From contig NMRA01000182.1 of the NCBI GenBank assembly GCA_002633005.1, forward strand, positions 411,914 through 475,913: DNA of 64,000 nucleotides, written 5' to 3'. The notes beneath the pieces were generated by a model. That model had not been told where the DNA came from, ran no database searches, and worked only from the letters and a program-made list of their open reading frames with translations. Both the position numbers and the translations under genes were made by a program. Shown piece by piece: positions 41,801-47,000 of the stretch; the first letter of the stretch is position 1; each line of letters opens with the position of its first letter. Source of the DNA: Phoronis australis. Its lineage: Eukaryota; Phoronida; Phoronidae.

Positions 41801-41943
41801 ACTCACAGTTCAGGTCACTACTGCCAGCCGTGTACCCCTGCAACAACCAGCTGATCTGTCATGCACGGGACCCGACTCTGAAGGAAATACTGGCAGCATG
41901 GATGCACAGGATGGGACTATTGTATGATATCGCACCTCTGTGA
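5729..41943 (+). CDS. ARFGEF3: ARFGEF3/BIG3-like protein, spliced CDS, 5'-partial (32 exons)
   Basis: Orthologue of vertebrate ARFGEF3 (BIG3, KIAA1244), a large scaffold of the BIG/Sec7 ArfGEF family known in vertebrates for roles in secretory-granule biogenesis and prohibitin-2 binding. The 32 exons below sum to 6093 nt, or 2030 residues plus stop; human BIG3 is about 2177, so roughly 100 N-terminal residues and the ATG lie upstream. Order: DCB-like region (exons 1-5), HUS-like region (6-9), degenerate Sec7 (10-12), then the long C-terminal HDS-type helical repeats (13-32). Diagnostic stretches I recognise from human BIG3 include [19 protein letters not shown] (exon 20), [10 protein letters not shown] (exon 20), [12 protein letters not shown] (exon 21), [12 protein letters not shown] (exon 31) and QLICHARDP near the C terminus. 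All placed introns are GT-AG and all phases join. No frameshift or in-frame stop was found. Alternative identity as BIG1/2 is unlikely because the catalytic Sec7 loop is missing and the C-terminal half matches BIG3. Confidence 0.93.
5920..6002 (+). repeat. GGT/GTG-rich simple repeat
   Basis: Low-complexity run of gtggtggtgg and related triplets, 50 bp after the donor of the first candidate exon. Confidence 0.85.
6755..8615 (+). repeat. CTAGTGG-type degenerate repeat array B, ~450-bp period
   Basis: gtgccccctagtggcaat-like blocks at about 7190, 7640 and 8090 are spaced 449-450 bp. Each period also contains cacctagtggcc-like and cctcctagtggcag-like blocks, tcaaccaaac.actctaggatgat and aaatttggcag. 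The array starts with a palindromic atgcacccaca...tgtggtcgcat and ends cgctccgcgttgctcttgt. Many short - strand ORFs here are repeat artefacts. Confidence 0.85.
8889..9005 (+). CDS. ARFGEF3: ARFGEF3 exon 2 (DCB)
   Basis: 117 nt, phase 0/0, between cttgtag and gtaaga. It encodes [20 protein letters not shown] and then TFTQLL, matching the human BIG3 VCIETYISSCH...AVRATLSQML segment of the DCB domain, which in the BIG family mediates dimerisation and Arf/Arl regulation. First exon of the window whose homology is clear. Confidence 0.9.
10438..10486 (+). CDS. ARFGEF3: ARFGEF3 exon 3
   Basis: A 49-nt micro-exon, phase 0 in, 1 out, from cttttag to gtgagt. It reads [16 protein letters not shown], an acidic, probably disordered linker between DCB helices. 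It is too short to judge by homology; the splice sites and the phase fit with both neighbours support it. Confidence 0.75.
11036..11111 (+). CDS. ARFGEF3: ARFGEF3 exon 4
   Basis: 76 nt, phase 1 in, 2 out, from tatttgcag to gtaagt. It encodes [20 protein letters not shown], where [11 protein letters not shown] corresponds to human VVSVLTVLCEK, and ends in a split Lys codon completed by exon 5. Confidence 0.9.
12353..12463 (+). CDS. ARFGEF3: ARFGEF3 exon 5
   Basis: 111 nt, phase 2 in and out, from ctttacag to gtaaga. It encodes [20 protein letters not shown] and then [16 protein letters not shown]. The helix fits the human QLLYLECILSVLSS...FTDLIW segment; the Trp codon is split at the junction with exon 6. 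Confidence 0.92.
12682..12843 (+). CDS. ARFGEF3: ARFGEF3 exon 6
   Basis: 162 nt, phase 2 in and out, from tattgcag to gtatgt. [20 protein letters not shown] matches human WKNLCPALIVILGNP almost position for position. It is followed by a Ser/Thr/Gly-rich linker ending [20 protein letters not shown], which parallels human GRGSGCSCTAPALSGPVART. Confidence 0.95.
13787..13999 (+). repeat. 38-bp minisatellite, ~5.6 units
   Basis: Near-perfect tandem units (atgctctatattacattgaa... followed by catggacacatggcactc) in the intron before exon 7, ending about 90 bp upstream of its acceptor. Confidence 0.95.
14091..14223 (+). CDS. ARFGEF3: ARFGEF3 exon 7 (HUS-like region)
   Basis: 133 nt, phase 2 in, 0 out, from atattacag to gttaga. 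It encodes [20 protein letters not shown] and then [19 protein letters not shown]; the BIG-family hallmark is RMLLYPPPQHRVEA. The donor gttaga is weaker than most in the gene, but homology sets the boundary. Confidence 0.95.
14425..14546 (+). repeat. tRNA-derived SINE-like element, copy 1
   Basis: A-box-like TGGCCCACTGGG (14434-14445) and B-box-like GGTTTAAGTC (14479-14488). It is matched in reverse orientation by 19138-19252, which has the better B box. No intact acceptor stem or CCA-type end, so not a functional tRNA gene. Confidence 0.7.
14690..14802 (+). CDS. ARFGEF3: ARFGEF3 exon 8
   Basis: 113 nt, phase 0 in, 2 out, from ctccttag to gtaagt. It encodes [20 protein letters not shown] and a Gly/Ser/Thr linker ending [23 protein letters not shown] lines up with human ILGSPQRLCDLAGP, and DMALLRL with human LDLLKLIMD. 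Confidence 0.92.
15592..15764 (+). CDS. ARFGEF3: ARFGEF3 exon 9
   Basis: 173 nt, phase 2 in, 1 out, from gtcttcag to gtaaga. It reads [20 protein letters not shown], then [21 protein letters not shown]. This corresponds to human MDGMTEACIKGG...SCVCTLLGALDELSQGKGLS. A minisatellite begins in the following intron only 24 bp after the donor. Confidence 0.93.
15788..16100 (+). repeat. ~11-bp degenerate minisatellite (TAGTTACT)
   Basis: Dozens of tagttactgac/tagttactggc units, with some in the inverted form gtaactag, in the intron after exon 9. CTAGTTAC and GTAACTAG are reverse complements, so the array can fold into many small hairpins. Confidence 0.9.
16299..16616 (+). CDS. ARFGEF3: ARFGEF3 exon 10 (linker and start of degenerate Sec7)
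   Basis: 318 nt, phase 1 in and out, from tattgtag to gtgagt. A low-complexity Ser/Thr-rich linker, shorter than the human one, is followed by a basic helix ([14 protein letters not shown]) and [16 protein letters not shown], which equals human EVDTALQNFASTFCSG. In catalytic Sec7 domains this helix follows the FRLPGE loop carrying the catalytic Glu; no such loop is present upstream here. Confidence 0.95.
17047..17204 (+). CDS. ARFGEF3: ARFGEF3 exon 11 (degenerate Sec7)
   Basis: 158 nt, phase 1 in, 0 out, from catttcag to gtgagt. [20 protein letters not shown] followed by NLKL matches human NADSLYTAAHCALLLNLKL. It is the relic of the Sec7 signature ADAAYVLAYSIIMLNTDLHN; the Thr-Asp pair of LNTDLHN is replaced by Leu-Lys. 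Confidence 0.96.
17946..18108 (+). CDS. ARFGEF3: ARFGEF3 exon 12
   Basis: 163 nt, phase 0 in, 1 out, from ttttccag to gtacat. [20 protein letters not shown] followed by [14 protein letters not shown] aligns with human [47 protein letters not shown] continues into exon 13. Confidence 0.95.
18540..18795 (+). repeat. ~31-bp minisatellite (ATTACAGTTACTGTATCATA)
   Basis: About eight degenerate units of gtaatacattacagttact followed by gtatcatactct, in the intron between exons 12 and 13. Confidence 0.9.
19138..19252 (-). repeat. tRNA-derived SINE-like element, copy 2
   Basis: On the - strand it reads GCAGTGTGGCCTACTGGGAT, a Pol III A-box-like start, then GGTGGGTTCAAGTCCTAC with a near-consensus B box. 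The layout resembles tRNA-Arg but the anticodon arm is degenerate. Confidence 0.75.
19417..19524 (+). CDS. ARFGEF3: ARFGEF3 exon 13
   Basis: 108 nt, phase 1 in and out, from gccgcag to gtagga. [15 protein letters not shown] is the counterpart of human DIDGLESSAIGGQLM, followed by an acidic stretch and TRATEA. Confidence 0.94.
20395..20613 (+). CDS. ARFGEF3: ARFGEF3 exon 14
   Basis: 219 nt, phase 1 in and out, from ccattcag to gtgggt. It encodes [20 protein letters not shown] and later [20 protein letters not shown]. These match human GVAFARYILVGCWKNLIDTL and RDAICMSLDGLRKAARLSC, a highly conserved block after the Sec7 region. Confidence 0.97.
20740..20900 (+). repeat. Dispersed repeat R3, copy 2
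   Basis: Diverged copy of 4440-4610, in the intron after exon 14. Confidence 0.65.
21528..21765 (+). CDS. ARFGEF3: ARFGEF3 exon 15
   Basis: 238 nt, phase 1 in, 2 out, from gacacag to gtttgt (weak donor, set by homology). [14 protein letters not shown], then a Ser/Pro linker, then [20 protein letters not shown] and [12 protein letters not shown]. The last block equals human LEMGSHNPDCWPHVFR. Confidence 0.96.
22115..22231 (+). CDS. ARFGEF3: ARFGEF3 exon 16
   Basis: 117 nt, phase 2 in and out, from ctgacag to gtaaga. [20 protein letters not shown] corresponds to human VCEYVGTLEHNHFSDGASQ. The acceptor at 22111-22114 is chosen over a tract at 22048-22054 because the latter brings an in-frame TAA. 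Confidence 0.93.
22662..22847 (+). CDS. ARFGEF3: ARFGEF3 exon 17
   Basis: 186 nt, phase 2 in and out, from ttttccag to gtatga. A variable hydrophobic/Ser linker, then [20 protein letters not shown], aligned with human AAKVVLTLSTQADRLFEDA. The Lys codon is split with exon 18. Confidence 0.93.
23167..23437 (+). CDS. ARFGEF3: ARFGEF3 exon 18
   Basis: 271 nt, phase 2 in, 0 out, from tctttag to gtaatt. [20 protein letters not shown], then [20 protein letters not shown] and [16 protein letters not shown]. These match human LHLFRLGNAMLRIVRSKARPLLHVMRCWSLVAPHLVE. Confidence 0.97.
23889..24068 (+). CDS. ARFGEF3: ARFGEF3 exon 19
   Basis: 180 nt, phase 0/0, from ccttccag to gtatgt. [20 protein letters not shown], then [20 protein letters not shown] and [10 protein letters not shown]. 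These match human AACHKERHVSQKAVSFIHDIL, HFHFNEALFRPFERIMQLELCDEDVQDQ. Confidence 0.97.
24945..25200 (+). CDS. ARFGEF3: ARFGEF3 exon 20
   Basis: 256 nt, phase 0 in, 1 out, from gttccag to gtgagt. [20 protein letters not shown] and [20 protein letters not shown] are near-identical to human BIG3 (VEVCSTQIQSGWRPLFSAL; VFDVFEAFLNTDNIQVFANA). This is the strongest diagnostic block of the gene and corresponds to the BIG-family HDS region. Confidence 0.98.
26036..26210 (+). CDS. ARFGEF3: ARFGEF3 exon 21
   Basis: 175 nt, phase 1 in, 2 out, from gacgacag to gtgagt. A Ser/Asp acidic run ([14 protein letters not shown], a likely casein-kinase-2 target by inference) precedes [20 protein letters not shown]. 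The latter matches human DLCLPALDYLRRCSQLLAKI. Confidence 0.96.
26747..26871 (+). CDS. ARFGEF3: ARFGEF3 exon 22
   Basis: 125 nt, phase 2 in, 1 out, from ttctacag to gtatgt. [20 protein letters not shown] and [17 protein letters not shown] form a linker with no clear human counterpart. Splice sites and phase agree with both neighbours. Confidence 0.85.
27207..27665 (+). CDS. ARFGEF3: ARFGEF3 exon 23
   Basis: 459 nt, phase 1 in and out, from gctccag to gtaggt. About 100 residues of Gln/Ser/Asp-rich disordered linker lead into [20 protein letters not shown] and then [15 protein letters not shown]. These match human GLIEVWIILLEQLTAAVSNC and TLDLLFELLRDVTKT. The linker is longer than the human one. 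Confidence 0.96.
28081..28242 (+). CDS. ARFGEF3: ARFGEF3 exon 24
   Basis: 162 nt, phase 1 in and out, from ccaagcag to gtatgc. [20 protein letters not shown] and [20 protein letters not shown] match human VVHLLLPVMSVWLRRSHKDHSYWDMASANFKHAIGLSCELVVE. Confidence 0.97.
28861..28978 (+). CDS. ARFGEF3: ARFGEF3 exon 25
   Basis: 118 nt, phase 1 in, 2 out, from gttactag to gtaggc. [20 protein letters not shown] and RLGCACIR match human LKDLFELLVACVAKPTETISRVGCSCIR. Confidence 0.97.
29763..29898 (+). repeat. Perfect 68-bp tandem duplication
   Basis: 29763-29830 and 29831-29898 are identical and directly adjacent, in the intron between exons 25 and 26. Confidence 0.95.
30127..30355 (+). CDS. ARFGEF3: ARFGEF3 exon 26
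   Basis: 229 nt, phase 2 in, 0 out, from cattccag to gtaaaa. [20 protein letters not shown] and [20 protein letters not shown] parallel human YVLVTAGPVFTEEMWRLAC and CQVRVAAPSSSPSAEAEYWRIR. Confidence 0.96.
30798..30931 (+). CDS. ARFGEF3: ARFGEF3 exon 27
   Basis: 134 nt, phase 0 in, 2 out, from atcttcag to gtagtg. [20 protein letters not shown] followed by a tyrosine/proline-rich stretch and QYLVR. VFLLDSQ equals human VFMLDTQ. The following 1.83 kb intron carries two copies of a duplicated segment. Confidence 0.93.
31614..31843 (+). repeat. Intra-intronic duplication, copy 1
   Basis: About 230 bp, similar to 32481-32711 in the same intron and orientation. Shared blocks include cgtcattagtgcaaaggtc, cacatttacaagttgtca and tatacattagca.agt.aggag. 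Confidence 0.9.
32481..32711 (+). repeat. Intra-intronic duplication, copy 2
   Basis: Second copy of 31614-31843, ending about 50 bp before the acceptor of exon 28. Confidence 0.9.
32760..32953 (+). CDS. ARFGEF3: ARFGEF3 exon 28
   Basis: 194 nt, phase 2 in, 1 out, from ctttgcag to gttagt. [20 protein letters not shown] matches human SFREIVVSLLSHQVLLQNLYD. A variable Pro/Ser linker follows, ending ETESKLP. Confidence 0.95.
33386..33655 (+). mobile_element. Foldback/MITE-like element with an internal tRNA-Leu-like sequence
   Basis: 33386-33426 and 33614-33655 are inverted repeats of 41-42 bp with about two differences. Inside, abutting the left arm, lies a tRNA-like sequence: A box TGGTGTAGTGGTTAAGG (33428-33444), anticodon-loop-like ttcaaaa with CAA at 33454-33456, a long variable region and B box GGGTTCAAATCC (33481-33492). 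The 3' half of the anticodon stem is decayed. It sits in the intron before exon 29. No transposase ORF, so non-autonomous. Confidence 0.75.
34225..34926 (+). CDS. ARFGEF3: ARFGEF3 exon 29 (largest exon)
   Basis: 702 nt, phase 1 in and out, from atttccag to gtattg. [40 protein letters not shown] and [20 protein letters not shown] match human LRYISMQNLAVIFDLLLDSY, DTSPGLKCLLKKVSGIGGAANLYRQSAMSFNIYFHAL. A Ser/Thr/Gly-rich linker follows, then [20 protein letters not shown], a counterpart of human LVKRLHKLCMELCNNYI. The exon ends in a basic coil, [14 protein letters not shown]. Confidence 0.97.
35385..35640 (+). repeat. Dispersed repeat R2, copy 1
   Basis: Similar over about 250 bp to 59600-59870, same orientation. 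Shared blocks are agtcaagaaa.tgc.tcaga, attgggt.tagcca-like and aaaattgc.ga.t.aaaaat. Moderately diverged. Confidence 0.7.
35633..35682 (+). repeat. 11-bp tandem repeat (AAATACAGGTG)
   Basis: About four units of aaatacaggtg/taatacaggtg near the end of the R2 copy, in the intron before exon 30. Confidence 0.85.
35799..35933 (+). CDS. ARFGEF3: ARFGEF3 exon 30
   Basis: 135 nt, phase 1 in and out, from attctcag to gtgggt. A Ser/Glu-rich acidic stretch, then [15 protein letters not shown]. This corresponds to human SRKKEWWENAGNKIYTMAA. A 4.5 kb intron, the longest well-supported one in the gene, follows. Confidence 0.93.
36345..36800 (+). repeat. Interspersed repeat with poly-C tract and N
   Basis: Begins ttgttatcccccgccaaagg and continues with ggggatattagttatgg and tctgtccgtgtgttc, the style of a repeat type common in marine invertebrate genomes (recalled, not verified). 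A 29-base C run at 36733-36761 contains an N at 36748 and is followed by a gggaactttggcgggggtat block. Confidence 0.6.
38405..39610 (+). repeat. CTAGTGG-type degenerate repeat array C
   Basis: Same family as arrays A and B: starts gtgcacccacgtttacagat (palindromic), contains cgccacctagtggccatttt (~38690) and gtgccccctagtgg (~39358), and ends atgctttgcgatgctcttgt. It sits in the long intron before exon 31. Confidence 0.85.
40402..40556 (+). CDS. ARFGEF3: ARFGEF3 exon 31
   Basis: 155 nt, phase 1 in, 0 out, from ttctcag to gtgttg (weak donor). [17 protein letters not shown] matches human DKTISKLMTEYKKRKQQ. A basic/proline linker and [13 protein letters not shown] lead to the last exon. The start of the following intron stays open for about 20 codons, so read-through would give an alternative C terminus. 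Confidence 0.93.
41200..41560 (+). repeat. CTAGTGG-type repeat fragment D
   Basis: Diverged partial copy with gctccccctggtgaccat (~41214), acatctagtggtaattt (~41260) and gccggccagtggccgtttt (~41523). It ends about 170 bp before the last ARFGEF3 exon. Confidence 0.65.
41728..41943 (+). CDS. ARFGEF3: ARFGEF3 exon 32 with stop codon
   Basis: 216 nt, phase 0, from ccctgtag to TGA at 41941-41943. [20 protein letters not shown], then [19 protein letters not shown] and LLYDIAPL-stop. These match the human BIG3 C terminus RDAEAQIQAWTNMVLTVL, LQPAVFPCISQLTCHVTD and GRVYDI. Confidence 0.97.
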   Translation, partial: DADAHIQSWTEMLCTLLRLLEQLSDSQFRSLLPAVYPCNNQLICHARDPTLKEILAAWMHRMGLLYDIAPL

Positions 41944-42085
41944 TGTTTAGTAGGATACTAAGTCATGATGAGTAGGTCATCTGGTCATGATCCGTGAGTT
42001 ACTAGGTCATTTGGTTATTATCCATGAGTTACTAAGTCGTGATTCGTGTGTTACTAGGTCGTGATAAGTAGGTTGTTGGATCGTA
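41944..42085 (+). repeat. Degenerate tandem repeat at start of 3' UTR
   Basis: Recurring gttactaggtc/gttactaagtcgtgat blocks immediately after the ARFGEF3 stop codon. Confidence 0.6.
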
Positions 42086-44028
42086 AAACAATTGGCTCAT
42101 GATAGATCAACTTTAGTAGCCGGCACGCCTACTCAGGACCGTTTGGAAACATCATTAATTATTGTGTTTAGGAGTGGTGACAAAATGGGAGACTTATCAG
42201 CAGCAAACAGAGAGTTTATACTTAAGTGACATGTTAAAAAAGTAATTGAAAATTTTCAAATATAATAAACAAGAATGCAGTCAGAATGGTCAACATTTTG
42301 GCCTACCCTATTGCAGTACTGTGCAGTTACTGGGCACAGTTAGGACCATTCTTACACCACTTTGGTACTGTTGGTAATTTCACTGTGTATAATGAAGTTA
42401 TTGGTAACATAGCGTGAGAATACTTTCTGCCAGTTTTCAACGACAATTTTATTTATTCTGCTTGTTTCAAAACTGCCATTTATTCATTATTTATTCTTCT
42501 GATCATTTATTTATAGCATGAAGGAGTTTAAAAACTGGAAGGTTAACCCTTTTGACCTAGGGGATTGAGTATAGTATTTAGATCTGCCAAAAGATGGCAT
42601 TGTTATTGTTTCATTTATATGTTAGTCCCGTTTTCGTTTTTCAAATTGTAGTGGTGTCGATCTTCAAGCGATTTTGTTAAGGTTTTGATTTCTTGGACAT
42701 GTTGCATTAAAAACTTCCTCTTTATTATTTTCGTTTGGTGTTATGTAAGCTTCAAAGTCGTGATATATTACAGTCTTTACTTGTCTTGCATTTTCTAAGC
42801 CTGTCACTAGTTAATACCATTACGTTAATGTGTTCAGACTTGTAAACCCATTGAGATTTAAACGTCAATTTACTTTGTGACCCGTGGGTATGCCTTACTG
42901 CTATATTTAACAGTGCTATGTTAAGTGGAACTGTTGTTCTGAAATCTGCCAGTTTTGGGGCTAATATTAGCTCTCTGTTGTAGCGCTGGTGGTTTCACAA
43001 ATGGTGCGTAACGTTGGAGTGAGGACTTGGGGTGGCTGAAAATAGCTCCCTGCAAATGGTTTGCATATTGATGTGTTTTAAATGGTCGAGCAGCGTGCAT
43101 ATATGACAGACATGTAGATTCGGATTGCATGGACAGTAAAAAATGGTCCCTTTGTAATGGGTTATGTTTCTGGGTTTGAATTGCTTTTTAAAAATGACTG
43201 ACATGGAGAATAATGCAGTACTATTCAGAAATAAGAAGTATATGCATACATACTATCCAACTTAACTGTAATAAAACTTCTGGAAATCCTAATCATCTTC
43301 TGTAAAATATTGAAAATTATAGCTTTATTTAATTTTTATTTTGACCGGTGAAAACAAATTATCATTGTTCCTGAAAACTTGGGTTGTGCATGTGTGTGTG
43401 TTAATTTGAAGCAAATGGAGGATGTATTGGATCTTTAAAAATATGTTTTATAGTGGTGGAGATATTTTCACCTGGAAAGTTTCTCTGAAAAAAAAGGTTT
43501 TCAAAGTTTTGTTTTTTGATTAGTATCATGTGTTGAACAGCCCAGTGATAGAACTGTACAGGAGCATGTGTAATAAACCATTGGCTTGTTACAAACATAG
43601 TAGGAGGATTACTGACATTTATTTTGGACTTCAGTACTTTGCGCCAGAAATTCGTTGTGCAATATAATAAGCAGAGAAAGTCAGATTGCAAGTACAGAAG
43701 GTTGGCTGGAACACAAGATTGCACATTCGAGGTTTGTTTATTAGCATTGGACATTATTGTTTTTGTTGCATGAAAATTCTTCAACCCATTAATGATTGTT
43801 TTTGGTTGGTGATTTTTGAAATGTCACTTTGATTCTAATGACCATCTTAATTTGCAAGTTTAGAACCAGTGCTGTGTCATTGAAGTTTGAAAATTGTATA
43901 TTGCTGTAAATATTTACTTTAATCTTGTTAAGGTTTGTGGATGACATTTAATGATAGGATTGACTTGTGATTTAAATTATATTTTACTTGTAGTTATATT
44001 TATCCTATTATGTGCAATATCGCTTGAA

Positions 44029-44034
44029 AATAAA
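44029..44034 (+). promoter_or_regulatory. Candidate polyadenylation signal of ARFGEF3
   Basis: AATAAA followed within 40 bp by a T/G-rich stretch (tttgctacattttgtgtaa). It is the last hexamer before sequence character changes near 44.1 kb. Confidence 0.4.
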
Positions 44035-47000
44035 AGTAGCTAACTGTAAATCTGTTTGCTACATTTTGTGTAAATAGTCGGTGGGCCAGATCTCATAGCG
44101 TTCATCCTTGTGAGTACTTTGGGGGGGCAACCTAGTTTTTTCTATGTGCCTAGATAATATACCTAAAAATCAAATTCCAAAAAGTTCCCACGTCTACACT
44201 AGCACATTTTTTTAAAAAAAGGTGTTTTTGTTGCACAAAATATGATGCACATTCCTGCCACTTGATGGCGCTATTCTATTGAATTGACCAATCAGAGAGC
44301 CAGATTGTATTGTTGTGGTTAGTTACTTCAATATGGCTGCTCCCATGGAGTGTGATGCCTGTATAATTCAAGGTTTATCAAACAGCACAAAATTGTGATG
44401 TCAGAGTCTAAAGAAGCTTAGGAAAGCTTCCTGACGAAAGCTGATTGACTGTGGAACTCTGTAGATCAGTAGATCAAAAAGNGTGGATTTCACTGTAAAG
44501 AACGTGTTTTACACAAAACTACCCACTCAACCAGCGCTTTCTGGGCTCAAAGTTTTTGTTTAAAATAATAGTACCTGGAAACTATTACCTGTTGTCATCA
44601 TAGCGTGTGTTTTTTCCGGTGTTCTGTTACGACACCTAGCATTTTTTTCTGTAATTATACTCCGAGGAAATCGGGTACTTCAAACCGGTTAGCATCGACT
44701 GGCGAGTTCTTCAGTCGTGAAACTGCTCTCGTCATGTTTCCGTAAACGGTACACTTCACACACTGCATTGTGTATCTTATGCCTTGTTCTATTTGTATTC
44801 TCGTTAGTTGTTCAAACACAAGCTCGCTTTTTGACGTCATCGTGAATTGTAAATTGAATCGTTTGAGATAATTCTGCGATAATCTTCAGTTATGTACCCT
44901 AATTGTCAAATTACTCGCATCCTCTAGTAAACAAAGTTTTCGAGTTACGAAAGTGACATTCGATAAATTTTACATAATTATTTTTGTTTTGTGGGGAAAG
45001 TTTTTCCATGTTTTTATGTTGGTACCACAAAAAATAAATGTAAGATGGAATTCCACAGCAGTGCTGACTGCTCGCCGGATAGCGTTAACGTGTAGTTACA
45101 ACTGCATTTCACACCGTACTACTAGCTGATCAAAACACACGAAAATCGAATTCTTTCCGTCACAGAATTCTGCTTCGTTTTAGCAACTCAGAGTCGTGGG
45201 CCATGTGTACATGTGCCGGGGTTTGCCAGTCCCAAAATATGTTCTTGTTGGCCGATCTTATGAGAATGAAAGGCTTCATTCGATTTTCATTTTAGCCAAA
45301 TAAACGGCGAAGTGCGGCGATTTTCTAATTCTGTGTATAGGACGTGCTACAGTCAAAATACACAAATTAGAATCTTCACCCAACTAGAACAGATACACAT
45401 CTAGTGCAAAACAGAAATACCCATGCTCCTTTATCCGGAATTGGGCGTATGCGCTTACGTGTGAAACAACGTTATGAAATCGAGAAACAGGCTGAACACG
45501 ACCCATTGCGTAGGCCGGGACTGTAGCGAAATGGAAGGTGCTGGGGTGTGTTCAAATCAACACTAATCATTAAATGAGAGGTATTGTTTAAGGACAACAA
45601 TGAATAACGCTCAAATTAAGACGTGGTAATACGCAAAAGAGAATAAGTGAGGGTAAGGCGCATGCGCCTATATACGCAACATTTGAGTTATTTTGTTTTT
45701 GAAAAACAGTTATTACGGATGCAGGCACGTGGGCATAAGGACCGCCAATGTGATAATACTGAGTGAGATTAATCTACTGGTTTAAGATTAACAGTGTAAT
45801 AATAATAATAATAGTAATGATATGATAATCAAAGTAATAGTAGTAGTGGTAGTGAAGAAAGTAACAATAAGAGACAAAATTCGGGCAACTCCCTGCTTCA
45901 TACTTTTTAGCACTTTCTTTGGGATACAGTTGGCTTTGGCATTTTGGTGACAATGATGAAGACTCGACAAATGTGATTCAAATAAGTAAAAGTTGCCAAC
46001 GTTTCTGTGTTTGTTGCTGCCCTTAATTCCAAGCGCCAGTTCTATAATAAAAATGCGCTAGTCAATAATTGTGCAACTCGCGTTCCTCGTCGATGAACGA
46101 TTTACACAAAAAGCTTATGACAGTGAAAAATTGTGCATAACATTAATTATTTCCTTTCGACAGAAGAGTGAGCAGCAAATCGGCTTGCGGCGGTCCCATT
46201 CAGTAGCACAGCTGTTTCTTTCGCTTAGTTTTTGGGACAGTATTTGCTTCAAGAACATTGATCAACGTGTTATACTCACGTCATCTGGACTGTTTTATTT
46301 TTTGTCAGATTTATTATTTTATTCTCGGCAGTGATTTTTAGCTTTTATGTAGCAAAGATTTCCTATCAGAAACGCAGCGTGTCGGGACGACGCAAACACT
46401 TCTAATGTTGTTCATTGAGTCACGTTTACGTGTTTATGTAGATGTCAGCCGGTGATACGTGCAGATAGGAACGCGCATGACACCCACTGATCAACAACCG
46501 TAAACACCCCTTCTGTTACCCTGCACGACCAATATCATTTCTGTTTATTATCAATGCTCCTTTTTACTTCGTCTAAGTACGAAGAAAGCGCAATATTCTT
46601 GGTACTATAGAAATTAACTTCATTCTTTATTTGTGCTTCGGCATTTTGCTAATTGCTGACATGGGTTAATCGAAGCGAAAACGACGGTTTTCTCTCAATG
46701 TTTAATAATTTTCTTCCACGTGGTTGACGTCACCAGTGCTGAGCACTACTTTCCGTAATACAGGCCTCAACACATTCTCATCTCATGCACACAAGGAGCC
46801 AAGAAATGTTTACTGTTCACGAGCGAAAAGAGGTACCGAACCCCACCTCTAAGCGGCATTATACTCCTACGAATCTTAACAAAAGCCTAAATTAAATGGA
46901 TTTCTACTACCTACTAATCACTCAATAATTTTGCACCTAGTTTTCATTGTTATTATCTGTTCACGATTTTAAATTAAAAAACCCTACTTTCCTGCTTAAA

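Larger units (their letters stand above)
41944..44060 (+). other. ARFGEF3: Probable ARFGEF3 3' UTR
   Basis: AT-rich sequence without coding signal between the stop codon and the polyadenylation signal at 44029-44034. Earlier AATAAA hexamers at 42264-42269 and 43270-43275 could give shorter transcripts. The extent is inferred, since no transcript data are available. Confidence 0.5.
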
